A stretch of DNA of 64,000 nucleotides, from positions 1,116,001-1,180,000 of the forward strand of contig JAYKKT010000076.1 of NCBI GenBank assembly GCA_036023115.1, in the 5' to 3' direction. The notes under the pieces were generated by a model. It searched no databases. It had not been told where the DNA came from and worked only from the letters and a program-made list of their open reading frames with translations. This stretch comes from Brasenia schreberi (taxonomy: Eukaryota; Streptophyta; Magnoliopsida; Nymphaeales; Cabombaceae). The position numbers were made by a program, and so were the translations under genes. Positions 22,168-33,263 of the stretch are shown in pieces. Every line of letters starts with the position of its first letter. The stretch's first letter is position 1.

Positions 22168-23655
22168 TTAGACTCTAAATAAGAGGTCTAAATCATAGGT
22201 TTCTGCTTTAATACGTTCCAGGGCACCCTTGACCCAAGTGGTCACAGGTAGTGGTTCTGGGAGAATTTTGGGGATATATCCTATCCCATACCTACTTGGG
22301 TTGGCATTTGGTATTATGGGCTCGAGGCAACCTTGGTTTTGGGTCCCTAGGCTTTGATAGGGCATGTAACCCATGTTCAATAGCATGTTCCAAGGCTTTT
22401 TTAGTTTTGCAAATTCTTTGTATAAAGGGTGGCCTTGGAACCTGCTATCGTCCATGTCATGCTTGAATGGTTTTTTATTTAGGGACTTTGGAAATAGTTG
22501 GCTCTGGGTCTTTCCTAGGATGATTATGGTTTTGGGTGGGCAAGCTTTGGGTTACCCCTTGATTTGTAGTACTTTCCTAGGTTTTTGGAGGATGATCTTG
22601 GGCGTTGCGACCAATGGTTTTCCAAGGTTGTCCTCATTGGCTGGGTGACCTGATAAGCAAGGGAAGTTTTGTATTCCCTGAAGCTGAGGATGGTTTTCTC
22701 CTAGAATTACCACAATCTGGTTTTCATAGGGGATTTTCATACATATATGGAAGGTGGATGGCACAGCTCGCAGGCTATATATCCATGGTCTTCCAAGCAG
22801 TAGGTTGTAATGGGGGTGTATGTCTAAGACATGGAACACCCCTATGTGGGCTATGCCCCCCGTTTCCATGGGTAACTCTACGGCTCCCAACAGTCTAGAT
22901 GCATTCCTATCGTATCCAGTGATTACGATGGGGCTTGGGTTTACAGAAGTCAAGGTGACTCCGATTTGATACGCCACGTGGAGCGGAAGGATGTTGAGAC
23001 CTCCTCCCCCATCAACTAAGTATTTGTTGAAAGGATATTGATTCAAAACTACCTCGATATGCAAAGCGTGGTTGTGGGTTTCATACGGTCTTTCTATCTC
23101 GTCTTCTGAGAACATGATGGGCATTTTTGCACCTATAGACGCCACTTGAATTGATAAGGACTCAGGAGTTATGTTTGAGTTAACCTTGGCTCTCTCTAAG
23201 ATTTTTTCTAAAACAAGCCTATGCCTAGGTGAGGTTTGTATCAACTCTAGGATGGACATGTTTATTGGGATCTTAGAAAGATTATTTTCGAAATCATATG
23301 TGGTTAAAACAATTTGACCTTTATTCGTTTTTGGTGAAACCTTAGGAATGCATGCTTTTGAAGGGCTAGGAACACTGACCACTTTTTTAGCAGTTTTTTT
23401 TAAGTGTTGGGGTTGATAGATCCTCTTAGACCTGGTCACTTCCCCTACACTTTGCCTAAGGCTTGTGCCTATTGTGGCTCTATTTGAGTGCTTTGGAGCA
23501 CCTCGAATTTCTAAAATGGTCCTAACCGGGAGCGGGACTCTAAGCGCTCCCCGGATTACTACTTGGGTGTTTTTCTTGCAGATGATGCACAAGTAGTAAA
23601 ACCAGAATATGATGGATGCACTAAACTTTTCAAAGTCGAGAAAGCACATACCTCT
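22168..23655 (-). pseudogene. Host A retropepsin and G-patch-like tail
   Basis: A 365-codon open stretch (23649-22552) holds the retropepsin: the active-site segment LVDGGGGLNIL near 23010, the ITGYD region, and NLLLGRPW, the usual ILGR-type motif. The active site reads DGG rather than D-S/T-G. After a break near 22550 the frame resumes (22455-22168) with SWNMLLNMGY-GTQNQG, a G-patch-like motif, and PPEPLPVTTWVKGALE, then the conserved stop after DLDLLFRV. In the family the protease matures Gag and Pol. Broken copy. Confidence 0.85.
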
Positions 23656-24999
23656 TTTCCCTTCCCACTAGTGCTTGCGTGATTGGGGAAGGGTTCTTTG
23701 AATATGGCTTGGGCAGGCTCTGGTTCTTCAGTGACCTGGAGCCTTAGAAGGGAGAAACATTAATTTATATCATGACCCTTGAGCTGATGATACTTGCAAA
23801 AATAGTTCAAAAATCTCCCCTTTGGAGGGGTTTCCTCGGGAATTTTGGGGAGTGTGATAAACCCTTGGGCGACAAGAAGGTCAAGGACCTCTGAGACAGG
23901 TTGCCCCAGTGGGGTATACTCCCGTTTTTCAAAAGTTTTTTGTAACTTTTTTTCATTTTTTGGTTCAAACTTTTTTGAAGTGCTTGCCTGGCTTAGATCC
24001 ACTCGGACGTTTGCAACTTTTTTGGGGTTTTACCCCTTTGTCCATAGTGGGTAACCCGTAAGTTCTGGGTTTTTCCAAACATGACTTTGGCAAAATATTT
24101 CCGTTCCATAAGTGATCGTAGACTCCCTTTTTCAGATTTGTTTCAAAGAGGGAAGCTGTTTTGATCAACTTATGGAAAGTTGAGATTTCATGCAAAGAGA
24201 GAAGAGTTTTCAATTCATTTTTGAAATTGTGAAGGATGAGCATTACTGCGCATCCTTCGAAAATTGGCTCTCTTACTTGTCCCAGGAGGGACCTCCAACG
24301 AACGATGAATGTGTGTACATCCTCGTTCGCAACTTGTTTCGTATCCCTCAAAGTGTTTAAAGTTGGCGTTACTTCTACGTTATACGAAAATCTTTGCATA
24401 AAGCAGTTCGCTAACTCTTCAAAAGTCACGAACTGGCTTAAATCGTATGAAGCAAGCCATTTTGAAGTAGTACCTTTGAGGGAAAGGGGAAACCAATATA
24501 TCCACTTTGTCGAGTCCTTTTTCTTTTTATGGGCTCAACGAGAAAAGAGTTACAGGTGGGATCTAGGATCCCCCGTGCCATTGTACCGATGAAAGTTCGG
24601 TATCTCGTCGTCACTGTCTATTTCATAATCCAAAGAAAGGAAATCAGACAGGGAGTACGTCCTCTTTTCTTTATTTTGCCCTTTTAGCAGCTGCTGCAGG
24701 GCTTTTCGGTCCTTGTGAGTGAAGGACTCGTGATATTGGTTTCCCTCCATTGCGGAGGTTTCCTTGGGTTTTCTAGACTTGTCAAATTTTTTCGTAGCCT
24801 TTGTCGGTTCGCCATGAGACGAACAGGAATCAGCTGCCTCTGCCTCTTGGCCAAGTGCAGTGATTTTTGCTTTGAAGTCTTTTCGCAAGTCTTCAATCTC
24901 TTCTCTTTTGTTTTTGAAATTTTTCGAAAATCTTTTGGAATGGGAACTTGATGAGCACGAGATACGGCTAGACACTTCATTGGAGTCTGAACTTGACAT
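23656..24999 (-). pseudogene. Host A gag
   Basis: The start ATG is at 24999 (MSSSDSNEVSS), about 120 nt from the primer binding site. The N-terminal ~60 residues are a charged coiled coil (EEIEDLRKDFKAKI). A Retrotrans_gag-type capsid follows (FEELANCFMQRF, RWRSLLGQVREP, LKTLLSLHEISTFHKLI; 24429-24080) and then a zinc-knuckle-like C-x2-H-x4-H motif near 23770, truncated before its last Cys. Two codons just after GDPRSHL have become TAA and TGA (about 24550 and 24535), and there are frameshifts near 24450 and 24040. Gag packages the RNA into particles. Not functional here. Confidence 0.85.
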
Positions 25000-25120
25000 G
25001 ACACTGGTCCCTTGTTTTGAAAATAAACTACAAAATGCAAAAGGCAAAGAGTTTAAATACTTTTCTTGGAAAAATTTTCAAGAGCTTTGTTTGTTTGATC
25101 TATGTTTTCTCAAGACCCGA

Positions 25121-25138
25121 GTCCCACCAGGCGTGCCA
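25121..25138 (-). promoter_or_regulatory. Primer binding site of host A
   Basis: Minus strand TGGCACGCCTGGTGGGAC, one base different from the other copies, 3 nt from the LTR end at 25142. Confidence 0.85.
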
Positions 25139-25141
25139 ATT

Positions 25142-26417
25142 TGTATGCACGAAAATTCTCACTCCTGGCTTTTGGGGCCTGAAGTGAACCTTTTCGAGTT
25201 TACGTCACTTTTAGGGGCATGCCAGCTAGCTTGCTCAAGCTAGCGAAGTTTTTCGAAATATCTGACGTTTTGAAAGGCGATTGTGAGCAAGCGGGATCTT
25301 TTCGCTTTGAAACCTTCTTGAACCGGTGCTCAAGGGTCAGTTTCAGCGCTTAGAAAACCTTTGATCTAAACAAACGTATACTTTTGAAAGAAAAGTAAGT
25401 GTTTCAATGGTTTGTATGCCTAGATTGTAGTTTTTATTACGAGGTTCACGATTTCAAGTCTCTCGAGTTTTAGCTATTTTAGGCCAGATGTGTATGCTTC
25501 AAGTGGCCTAGATTTAGTGAGTTTTGAGTGTAGGTTTGGGATTTCCTCTTTGAAAAGGCGCAAATGCAAGGATGCACGAATACTTTTCGGGTTTGATATG
25601 ATGAGGTGAGCGAAGCTCGAATTGAAAGCAACTCACACACACAACTTAATGTAAATACCCGAATGAAAGTGCAACTCACGCAGCTTAAGGGAAATACCCA
25701 AACTTGAAAGCAACTCACACGACTTGAATGTAAATTGCAGAATTGAAATATACTTATATATTTAAGAGCGGAAAGGCTCAATGCACGCGTGTGTGTAGTG
25801 TAGAATTTAAATGACAAACTCACACGACTTAAATTGAACTTGCCAAAATTTAAAATATAAGTATATAGTAAGAGTAGAAAGGCTCAATTGTGAGTGAGTG
25901 CTCTTAGTGTGTAAATGGAAAGACAACTCACACAACTGGAATTGAACCACCCGGAAATATAAGTGCGTACACAACTGAATGTAAAACTCACGCAGTTGGA
26001 AAGTATATAGATATGCTATGTCTTATGAGCAACAAAGGCCCAAAAGGTGCGTGAGAGTGTGGAGCAAATGCTCAAGTACTTCTTGGGTGCGAGTGTGAAA
26101 TTTAAATGATAAACTCACACGATATGAATGTAACAACCCATGCAGCTGGAAAGTATATAGATATGCTATATCTTATGAGCAAACAAAGGCCCAAAATGTG
26201 CGTGAAGGTGTAGAGCAAGTGCTCGAGTGCTTCTTGGGTGCGAGTGTGAAATTTAAATGACAAACTCACACGACATGAATGTAACAACCCAAATTGAATT
26301 GCAACTCACACGGCTTTCACTAAAGTCTTTAGCTTAAGAGCGAAGGCTCAATGTGTGTGCAATAGTGTGCAATTAAGAGCAGAAAGGCTCAAGTGCACGT
26401 GCACGTGGGTGTCTTGT
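25142..26417 (-). mobile_element. Host A 5' LTR, truncated
   Basis: Plus-strand sequence starts TGTATGCACG, matching inverted the E1 LTR end (CGTGCTTACA); the two are the same LTR subfamily. It contains the primer-site mimic 25215-25224, stem-loop 25225-25244, 36-nt hairpin 25309-25344 and repeats with GAGCGGAAAGGCTCAA (25760-26400). After GGGTGTCTTGTG near 26412 the LTR stops and host B RT sequence begins, so its U3 half has been lost. Confidence 0.85.
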
Positions 26418-26827
26418 GAACATAGACTAAAACATTTCATGATTTGCAGTACTATCGACTATCAAATCTATGTTTGGTAAAGGATAGTTATCCTTTGGAG
26501 TGGCTTTATTCAGGTTTCTAAAGTCGATGCATATTTGAATCTTCCCACTGGTTTTTCGAACAACAACTATATTGGATAACCAATCAGAATACGCAATGGG
26601 TTTTATAAATCCAGCTTTTAGCATATCTTCTAAACCCTCTTTGACTTGGGCGTGTACGTTCAGATGTATTTTCCTAAGCTTTTGCTTTATGGGTTTCACA
26701 TCCGCATCTAAGGGAAGATGATGCTTGACAACACTCGGGTCTATGCCCGGCATGTCTTCATACGTCCATGCAAACACATCTAAGTAGGTTTTTAGGAATG
26801 CAATGAATGATGACCTTTCATGCTCAT
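26418..26827 (-). pseudogene. Host B reverse transcriptase fragment
   Basis: An open frame on the minus strand encodes the RT N-terminus: KTYLDVFAWTYEDMPGIDP, KPIKQKLRKIH, GFIKPIAYSDWLSNIVVVRK and CIDFRNLNKATPKDNYPLPNIDLIVD. Its upstream continuation (LHE) is at 51494, on the far side of the E4/E5 insertions; the reading frame is continuous across them once the CTCAT duplication is counted once. The left end joins host A's LTR, so RT palm, RNase H and integrase of host B are missing. Confidence 0.85.
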
Positions 26828-29782
26828 TGTAAACACCCCAAAATCCCACGATTTTCTCAAATATGCCTGGTTTTGCAAAAGCAGCCCCAAAGGGCTATTT
26901 TGAGTTTGGAAACCCAAGAGCCTTCCAGACAACCCTGTACATACTTTGAACATGTATATATGTTTTAAAAATGTATACATATAGTTTTAAAACCTTAAAA
27001 AGGTGTTTTGAAACCCCAAAAGCAGCTTGGCCTGATGAAAGAAGGACTGAAGAGGCAAAAGAGAGCCCGGACCTGGAGCATACTTCAAGCCCGGCACATC
27101 AACTCTCGTATCAAAATCATCCCCAGATTCTCGGACATCCAAGCCCCTTATATCAAAAATTTGCTCGAAATGAACTCTGGAAGGTGAGAAGAAGAGCGGA
27201 CGACAATGTTGGCGAAAACCCAACGCAAGACGGAGCATTGATGCAGTCAGACCCCGCACAAACCGTCTATTTCAAAACGCCATGAAGGAATTAAAAAATC
27301 ATATTTTGACCGGATCTGGACCATATATATCCAGATCCAAACCCAACATGCATTTGGATTTGGATTTGGATTTGGATCCAAAGATCCAAATCCAATATCT
27401 ACATCCATGGCCCACATCACCTTCTCATAAATGGAGGTGGGGCCCACAGACATTTCACATGAAAAGCTTGGGTAGAGAGAGAAAAAGGTGTGATAAAGTA
27501 TGAGTGAGAAAGTTGGTAGGCTTGACTTTTGGTCAAGGGTGGGTTAACCTTGTGGGTTTAGCCTAGAGTGTGGGTTTGAGCTTGTATGCACCTACACCTA
27601 ACCTGGGGCTGCACCAACTTGTACATGGCTGCAACTGGGTCCATGGACCGGCGCCAAGGGGAGGTTCCTAAAACCTAGCCCTAAGCTATCCCACCTCACC
27701 TAGCCACTCCCCCCTAAACCTGACCCAAACCTAGCCATCCTCACCCAAAACCACTCCAACCTCACCTAGCTCACCTCACCTAGCTAGACCACCTAGACCC
27801 TAACCAACTAAGCCTAAACCCACCTTAGTGCACCTAATTAAACCCCTAACCACTAAGTCCCAGCCCCCCTAACCGACCTACCCTAAACCACTAACCAGCC
27901 CCCCTTAACCGACCTACCCCAAACCACTCCCCATGCCCACCTTATTACAAATATCTAGCACATACCACCCCAACCGACCCAACCCCTTTTTCAGCCTATA
28001 AAACCCACCTTTCTTGCGGGTTTCACTCTCTCTCTTCCACTCTCATCCCCCCTCACTCCCTCCAAGCTGCACCACTTCCACCACCACTTCATCACCTGAC
28101 TGCCACCTTCCAACTTCATCACCCGGCTGCCATCTTCCCACTTCATCACCCGGCTGCCACCTTCCACCTTCAGCGAGGAAGACCCTTCGGCTGCCATCTT
28201 CATCCACCACCAGTCAGCCACCACCTTCATCCACCAGTACCACTCCCATCCACAGTTAGTACCCCACCTCAACCCCATCTAGCCTTTCACCTCCTTCTTT
28301 CCCAGCCGCACACTCCATCACCCGCCAACCTACATCCTCCCTTTCTACCTTATACCCAGCCGAGCCATACCATATCCCACCACCTTCCCTTGACACCACC
28401 CACCTTAGCTCCCAGTTGAACCTTCTCCCTTAGTCACTCACTTCCCAGCCCAGCATTACCCAAACCTGTCGCACCTAGCCACCCCAAACCGGCTGCATCT
28501 AGCCACTCCATCACCCGGCCAGCATCAACACTCCACCCGGCTAGCACCCCTACCTGCCGCCAACATACACCCAAGGAGCTCCCCTTCGGCTGTCCAAGGC
28601 GACTCACTAGGCCAAAGCCAAGCAAGTTGAGCACGGACCAACACTTAAGATATAGTTATACTTATATATATTAAGCTGCGTGGGTTTTAACTTAAGTCAT
28701 GGGTGTTGTCTTTCAATTCTACAATCACACACATTGAGCTTTCGCTCTTACTCCCAAGACCCTAGTAAGGGCCATATTGCAATTTCATTTGGGCGTTTTA
28801 ATTCAAGTTGTGTGCGTGGGCTTTCAATTCCACACTCACACACATTGAGCTTTCGCTCTTACTCCCAAGACCCTAGTAAGGGCCATATTGCAATTTCATT
28901 TGGGTGTTTTAATTCAAGTTGTGTGCGTGGCATTTCAATTCTACACACACACATTGAGCTTTCGCTCTTACTCCCAAGACCCTAGTAAGGGCCATATTGC
29001 AATTCTATTTGGGTTTACATTACAAGTCGTGTGAGTTGTCTTTACATATACACACAACACCCACGCACACGTTGGCGACCTTCGGGCCCATATATATTAT
29101 AAGTATTTCCCCTCCGCTATTTCTTTAAGATTTGGGTTTGAAGGTTCAGTTGTGTGAGTAGTCTTTCCATATATACACGACACACACTTGCACAATTGAG
29201 CCTTTCCGCTCTTAAGATATAGCCATATTTCCCTTTTGCAATTTCCCTTTTGCAATTTACATTAAGTCATTTCCCTTAAGCATTGTCTTTCAATTCGGGT
29301 TCCCTTTGGAGTTGTGTGAGTTTGCATTGCATATTCGCCATACCACGAGTTAGGAAAAATATTGCATCAAAGCAAGCCCCACACTCCCATGCAAAAATCG
29401 TCCAACTTAGGTCACTTGCGCACACACCTAGTTGGCCCTAAAAAGCATAAAAAGAAAGACATAGGCACGTGCAAATCCCACGTGAAATAAAACTTGCAAT
29501 CATACAAACAAAACCCAAACGCTTCGGGTATTTTTCAAAGAGGTTTACTTTAAACGACTTTGCCAAGCGTACAGACTGACCCTTGCGCATCGGTGCAAGA
29601 AGGTCTGCGATGAAAAGAGCTCACTTGCTCACAGTCGCCCCGATAGAAGTCAGATTTCAAAAACTTTCTTCGCTAGCTTAAGCAAGCTAGCTGGCATGCC
29701 CTTTTGCTAAAATACGACTTAGATACACGAAAAGGTTTACTTCAGGCCTAAGAACCAGAAGTGAGGATTTTTCGTGTCTACA
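26828..29782 (+). repeat. 5' LTR of E4 (2.96 kb)
   Basis: TGTAAACACC to GTGTCTACA. Relative to solo LTR E5 it lacks about 190 bp near 28640, including the GGGGTTGTAATAATGG block. Contents: palindrome GGATCTGGA/TCCAGATCC 27312-27338, CATAAATGG box near 27427, CCTAA-rich leader 27660-27960, C-rich stretch 28020-28560, three ~110-bp repeats 28700-29030, 36-nt hairpin 29572-29607, stem-loop 29672-29691 and mimic TGGCATGCCC 29692-29701. Confidence 0.9.
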
Positions 29783-29786
29783 GGTT

Positions 29787-29804
29787 TGGCACGCCCGGTG
29801 GGAC
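29787..29804 (+). promoter_or_regulatory. Primer binding site of E4, first copy
   Basis: TGGCACGCCCGGTGGGAC, 4 nt after the LTR. Confidence 0.9.
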
Positions 29805-29925
29805 CTAGGCCTTGTGCAGAGTCGTTTCATGTAGAAAACCTCATGAAAATTTTTTCTAAAGTGTTTTAAACTTTGCTTGTTTGCATTTTCATACTTAGGA
29901 TTTGTTTTGAAAAGCACATTGAAGC

Positions 29926-30126
29926 ATGTTGAGTCCAGGCTCCCAAGAGGTATCTAGCCGTGGCTCCTACGCATCAAGTTCTCAATCTCAAAAGTTTTCG
30001 AAAAAACAAGAGATTGAAGATTTGAGAAGGGACTTCGAGGCCAAAATCGCCGCTCTTAGCCAAGAGGCTGAAGCAGGCGATTCATGTTCGTCCAATGGCG
30101 AACCAAAGGCCAAGAAGAAATTTGAG
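29926..30126 (+). pseudogene. Gag N-terminal fragment, first copy in E4
   Basis: Starts at a good ATG (MLSPGSQEVSSRGS) and reads through the coiled coil QEIEDLRRDFEAKIAALSQEAEAG to KKKFE. It is then cut by a second LTR tail at TTGA (about 30123-30126). The sequence is repeated, with differences, from 30371. This is a duplicated gag start rather than a separate gene. Confidence 0.85.
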
Positions 30127-30228
30127 TAAGCTAGCTGACACACCCTTTTGTTATAAAAAAGACTTAGACACACGAAAAGATTTACTTCGGGCCTAAGAAA
30201 CCAGAAGTGGGAATTTTTCGTGTCTATA
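30127..30228 (+). repeat. Extra LTR tail inside E4 gag
   Basis: The last ~100 bp of an LTR, from GTAAGCTAGCTG to GTGTCTATA, followed by its own primer binding site. It is closer to the E5 LTR tail (51391-51493) than to E4's own LTR tail (for example AAGAAACCAGAAGTGGGAATT), so it came from a sister copy. Confidence 0.85.
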
Positions 30229-30232
30229 GGTT

Positions 30233-30250
30233 TGGCACGCCCGGTGGGAC
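30233..30250 (+). promoter_or_regulatory. Primer binding site of E4, second copy
   Basis: TGGCACGCCCGGTGGGAC again, 4 nt after the extra LTR tail. Confidence 0.9.
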
Positions 30251-30370
30251 CTGGACCTTGTGCAGAGTCAGTTCATGTAGAAAAACCTCATGAAAAATTT
30301 TCAAAGAAAGTGTTTTTAACTTTGTTTGTTGCATTTTCATACTTAGGATTTTGAAAAAGCATATTGAAGC

Positions 30371-33238
30371 ATATCGAGTCCAGGCTCCCAAGAGGTATCT
30401 AGCCACGGCTCATGTGCATCAAGTTCTCACTCTAGGAGGTTTTTGAAAAAACAAACCAAAATAGAAGAGAGCGAGGACTTGAGATGGGATTTCGAGGCCA
30501 AGATCGTCGCTCTTAGCCAAGAGGCTGAAGCATGTGACTCATGTTCGTCAAACGGCGAACCAAAGGCCAAGAAAAAATTTGAAAAACCACGCAAACACAA
30601 AGAGACTTCCGCAATGGAAGGTAACCAATACCACGAGTCCTTCACACACAAGGACCGTAAAGCCCTACAGCAGCTGCTGAGAGGGCAAAATAAAGAGAAA
30701 AGAAGTTACGCCCTATCTGATTTCTTGCCTGTGGACTATGAAATAGACAGTAATGATGAAATACTGAACTTCCATCGGTATGATGGCATGGGAGACCCTA
30801 GGTCTCACTTGCAGCTTTTCTCTCGTCGAGCCCATAAGAAAAAGGACTCAATGAAATGGGTGTATTGGTTCTCTTTGTCCCTTAAGGGCACAACTGCCAA
30901 ATGGCTGGCTTCCTACGATCTTAGTTAGTTCACAACTTTTGAAGAGTTAGCGAACTGCTTTATGCAGAGATTCTCGCATAACGTAGAAGTCATGCCGACT
31001 TTAAACACCTTGAGGGATACAAAACAAGGTGTGAATGAGGACGTACATACGTTCATCGTTTGTTGGAGGTCTCTCCTAGGTCAAGTGCGAGAGCCCATAT
31101 CTGAAGGATGTGCAGTCATGCTCATCCTGGATAATTTTAGAAGCGAGCTGAAAACCCTTCTCTCACTTCATGAAATCTCGACTTTCCATAAGTTAATAAA
31201 GAAAGCATCTCTTTTCGAAAAAAAATTGAAAAAGGGAATGCATGACCACTTATGGAAAGGAAATCCAATTTCGAAAACTCGCTTGGAGAAGCCCATCACT
31301 TATGGGCCATCCACAGCGGACAAAGGGGCAAAACCCCATAAAATCGCCAATGTCTGGGTAGATCCAAGCCCGACAAGTGCTTCAAGAACTTTTGAAAAAC
31401 CAGAAAATAAAAAGGAGAGGAGTTTTCAAAAACCCTTCGAAAGACGGGAGTATACTCCGCTGGGGCAACTTGTGTCGGAGATCCTAGACCTCCTACTTGC
31501 CCAAGGCATGATCAAACTCCCCGAGATTCCCGAGGGAGTCACTTTGAAGGGAGGGTTTTTAAACAAGTTCTGTAAGTATCATCGGCTCAAAGGCCATGAT
31601 ACAAGGTGGTGCTTCTCCCTCCTTAATAAAATTGAGAACTTGATAGCAGAAGGCCGGCTCCAGGTCGTTGAAGAAGCTGAGCCTGCCCAAACTATCTTCA
31701 AAGAACCCTTCCCCAAGCACGCAAGTACCAGTGGGAAGGGAAAAGAGGTATGTGCTCTTACGATTTCAAAGAATCTAGCGCATGCATGTGAGTCTGGTTC
31801 ATCTACTTGTGCATCTACTCTCTTACTTTATAAGAAACCCACCCAAGTAGTCATCCGGGACCACCAAGAGTTTCGTCCCCGGTTAAACCAGTGTTAACCA
31901 TTCAAGGTGCTCCAAATCTCTCGATTAGAGCCATGATTAGTATGAAACCTAGGTTGATCGTGGGGGAGGTGACAAGATCCGGGAGGATCTACCAACCCCC
32001 ACATCTACAAAGTGCTAAAAAGATGGTCAGTGTGCCTGGCCCCTCAAAAGCATGTATTCCTAGAGTTCCGTCAAAAACGAACAAAGGAAATGTCGTTTTG
32101 AAGGTGTATGATTTCGAAAACCATGTTTCAAAGATTCCTATCAATATGTCCATCCTAGAGCTAATACAAACTTCGCCTAGGCATAGACTAGTGTTAGAGA
32201 AAATTATAGAAAGAGCAAAGGTTAGTTCAAACATTACCCCAGAATCTTTGTCCAAACAAGTGACCTCCATAGGAGCAAAAATGCCCATCGTATTCTCGGA
32301 AGACGATGTAAAAAAGACCCTACGAGTCCCATAACTAGGCCCTACATATCGAGGTGGTTCTGAATAACCACTCTCTGGATAGGTACCTAGTCGATGGGGG
32401 AGGAGGGCTCAACATCCTTCCACTTCATGTGGCAAACCAAATCGGAGTCACCTTGACATCCGTGAATCCAAGTCCCATCATCATCACTGGATACGATGGG
32501 AATGCGTCTAGACCACTAGGATCTATCGAACTCCCCATGGAAATGGGAGGGATAACACACACGGGGATGTTCCATGTCCTGGACATCCACCCCCATTATA
32601 ACCTATTGTTGTGAAGGCCCTGGATACACAGCTTGTGCGCTGTGTCATCCACCTTCCATAGGTGTGTCAAAATCCCTTTCAGGGACAAAGTCATAGTAAT
32701 CCTAGGTGAGAGTCATCCTCAGCTTCAGGGGGTCATAAATTCCCCTTGCTTGTCAGGCTCCCAAACCCATGAGGTAAAACTAGGGCAAACCATGCTCGAG
32801 CCACCAAGGCTCACGTTGTACAACCCTAGGAAGGTCGTATATGTGAAGGGGCCACCCAAGGCTGGCCCCCTCAAGGTTCTGACCATTCCAGGAAAACCCA
32901 AGAACCCCTTATTTCCAAAACCCCTGGACAAAAAGCCCTATGTTCACAACATAGACGACAGCGAGTTCCAGGATCACGATTTGTGTCAAACATTCTCTAA
33001 AAACAAAAAGTCGTGGAACATGCTGTTAAACATGGGCTATTTACCATAAAAGAGTCTAGGGGCATAAAATCAGGGTCTCCTAGAACCCATACTGCCTAGG
33101 GCCAATCCAAGCCGATATGGGATCGGCTATACTCCCAGAATACCACCAGAACCACCCCCTGTGACCACCTGGGTCAAGGGTGCCCTGGAGCCTACCATAG
33201 AAGAAACCTATGATTTAGACCTCTTATTCAGAGTCTAA
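30371..33238 (+). pseudogene. E4 ORF1: gag, retropepsin, G-patch-like tail
   Basis: The start codon equivalent is ATA (30371-30373). Domains: coiled coil (to ~30520), capsid (30780-31210), zinc-knuckle-like CKYHRLKGHDTRWC (~31570-31610), retropepsin with LVDGGGGLNIL (~32387) and the LLGR region, then the G-patch-like SWNMLLNMGY (33010-33080), ending at the conserved TAA 33236-33238. Lesions: TAG 30926, one base lost ~31857, one gained ~32312, TAG 32336 (shared with host B), TGA 32612 replacing the Gly of LLLG, TAA 33047 and TAA 33065. The product would have been the capsid protein and protease. Not functional. Confidence 0.9.
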
Positions 33239-33263
33239 CCTGTAGTGTTTTCCCTTTGTAGGT

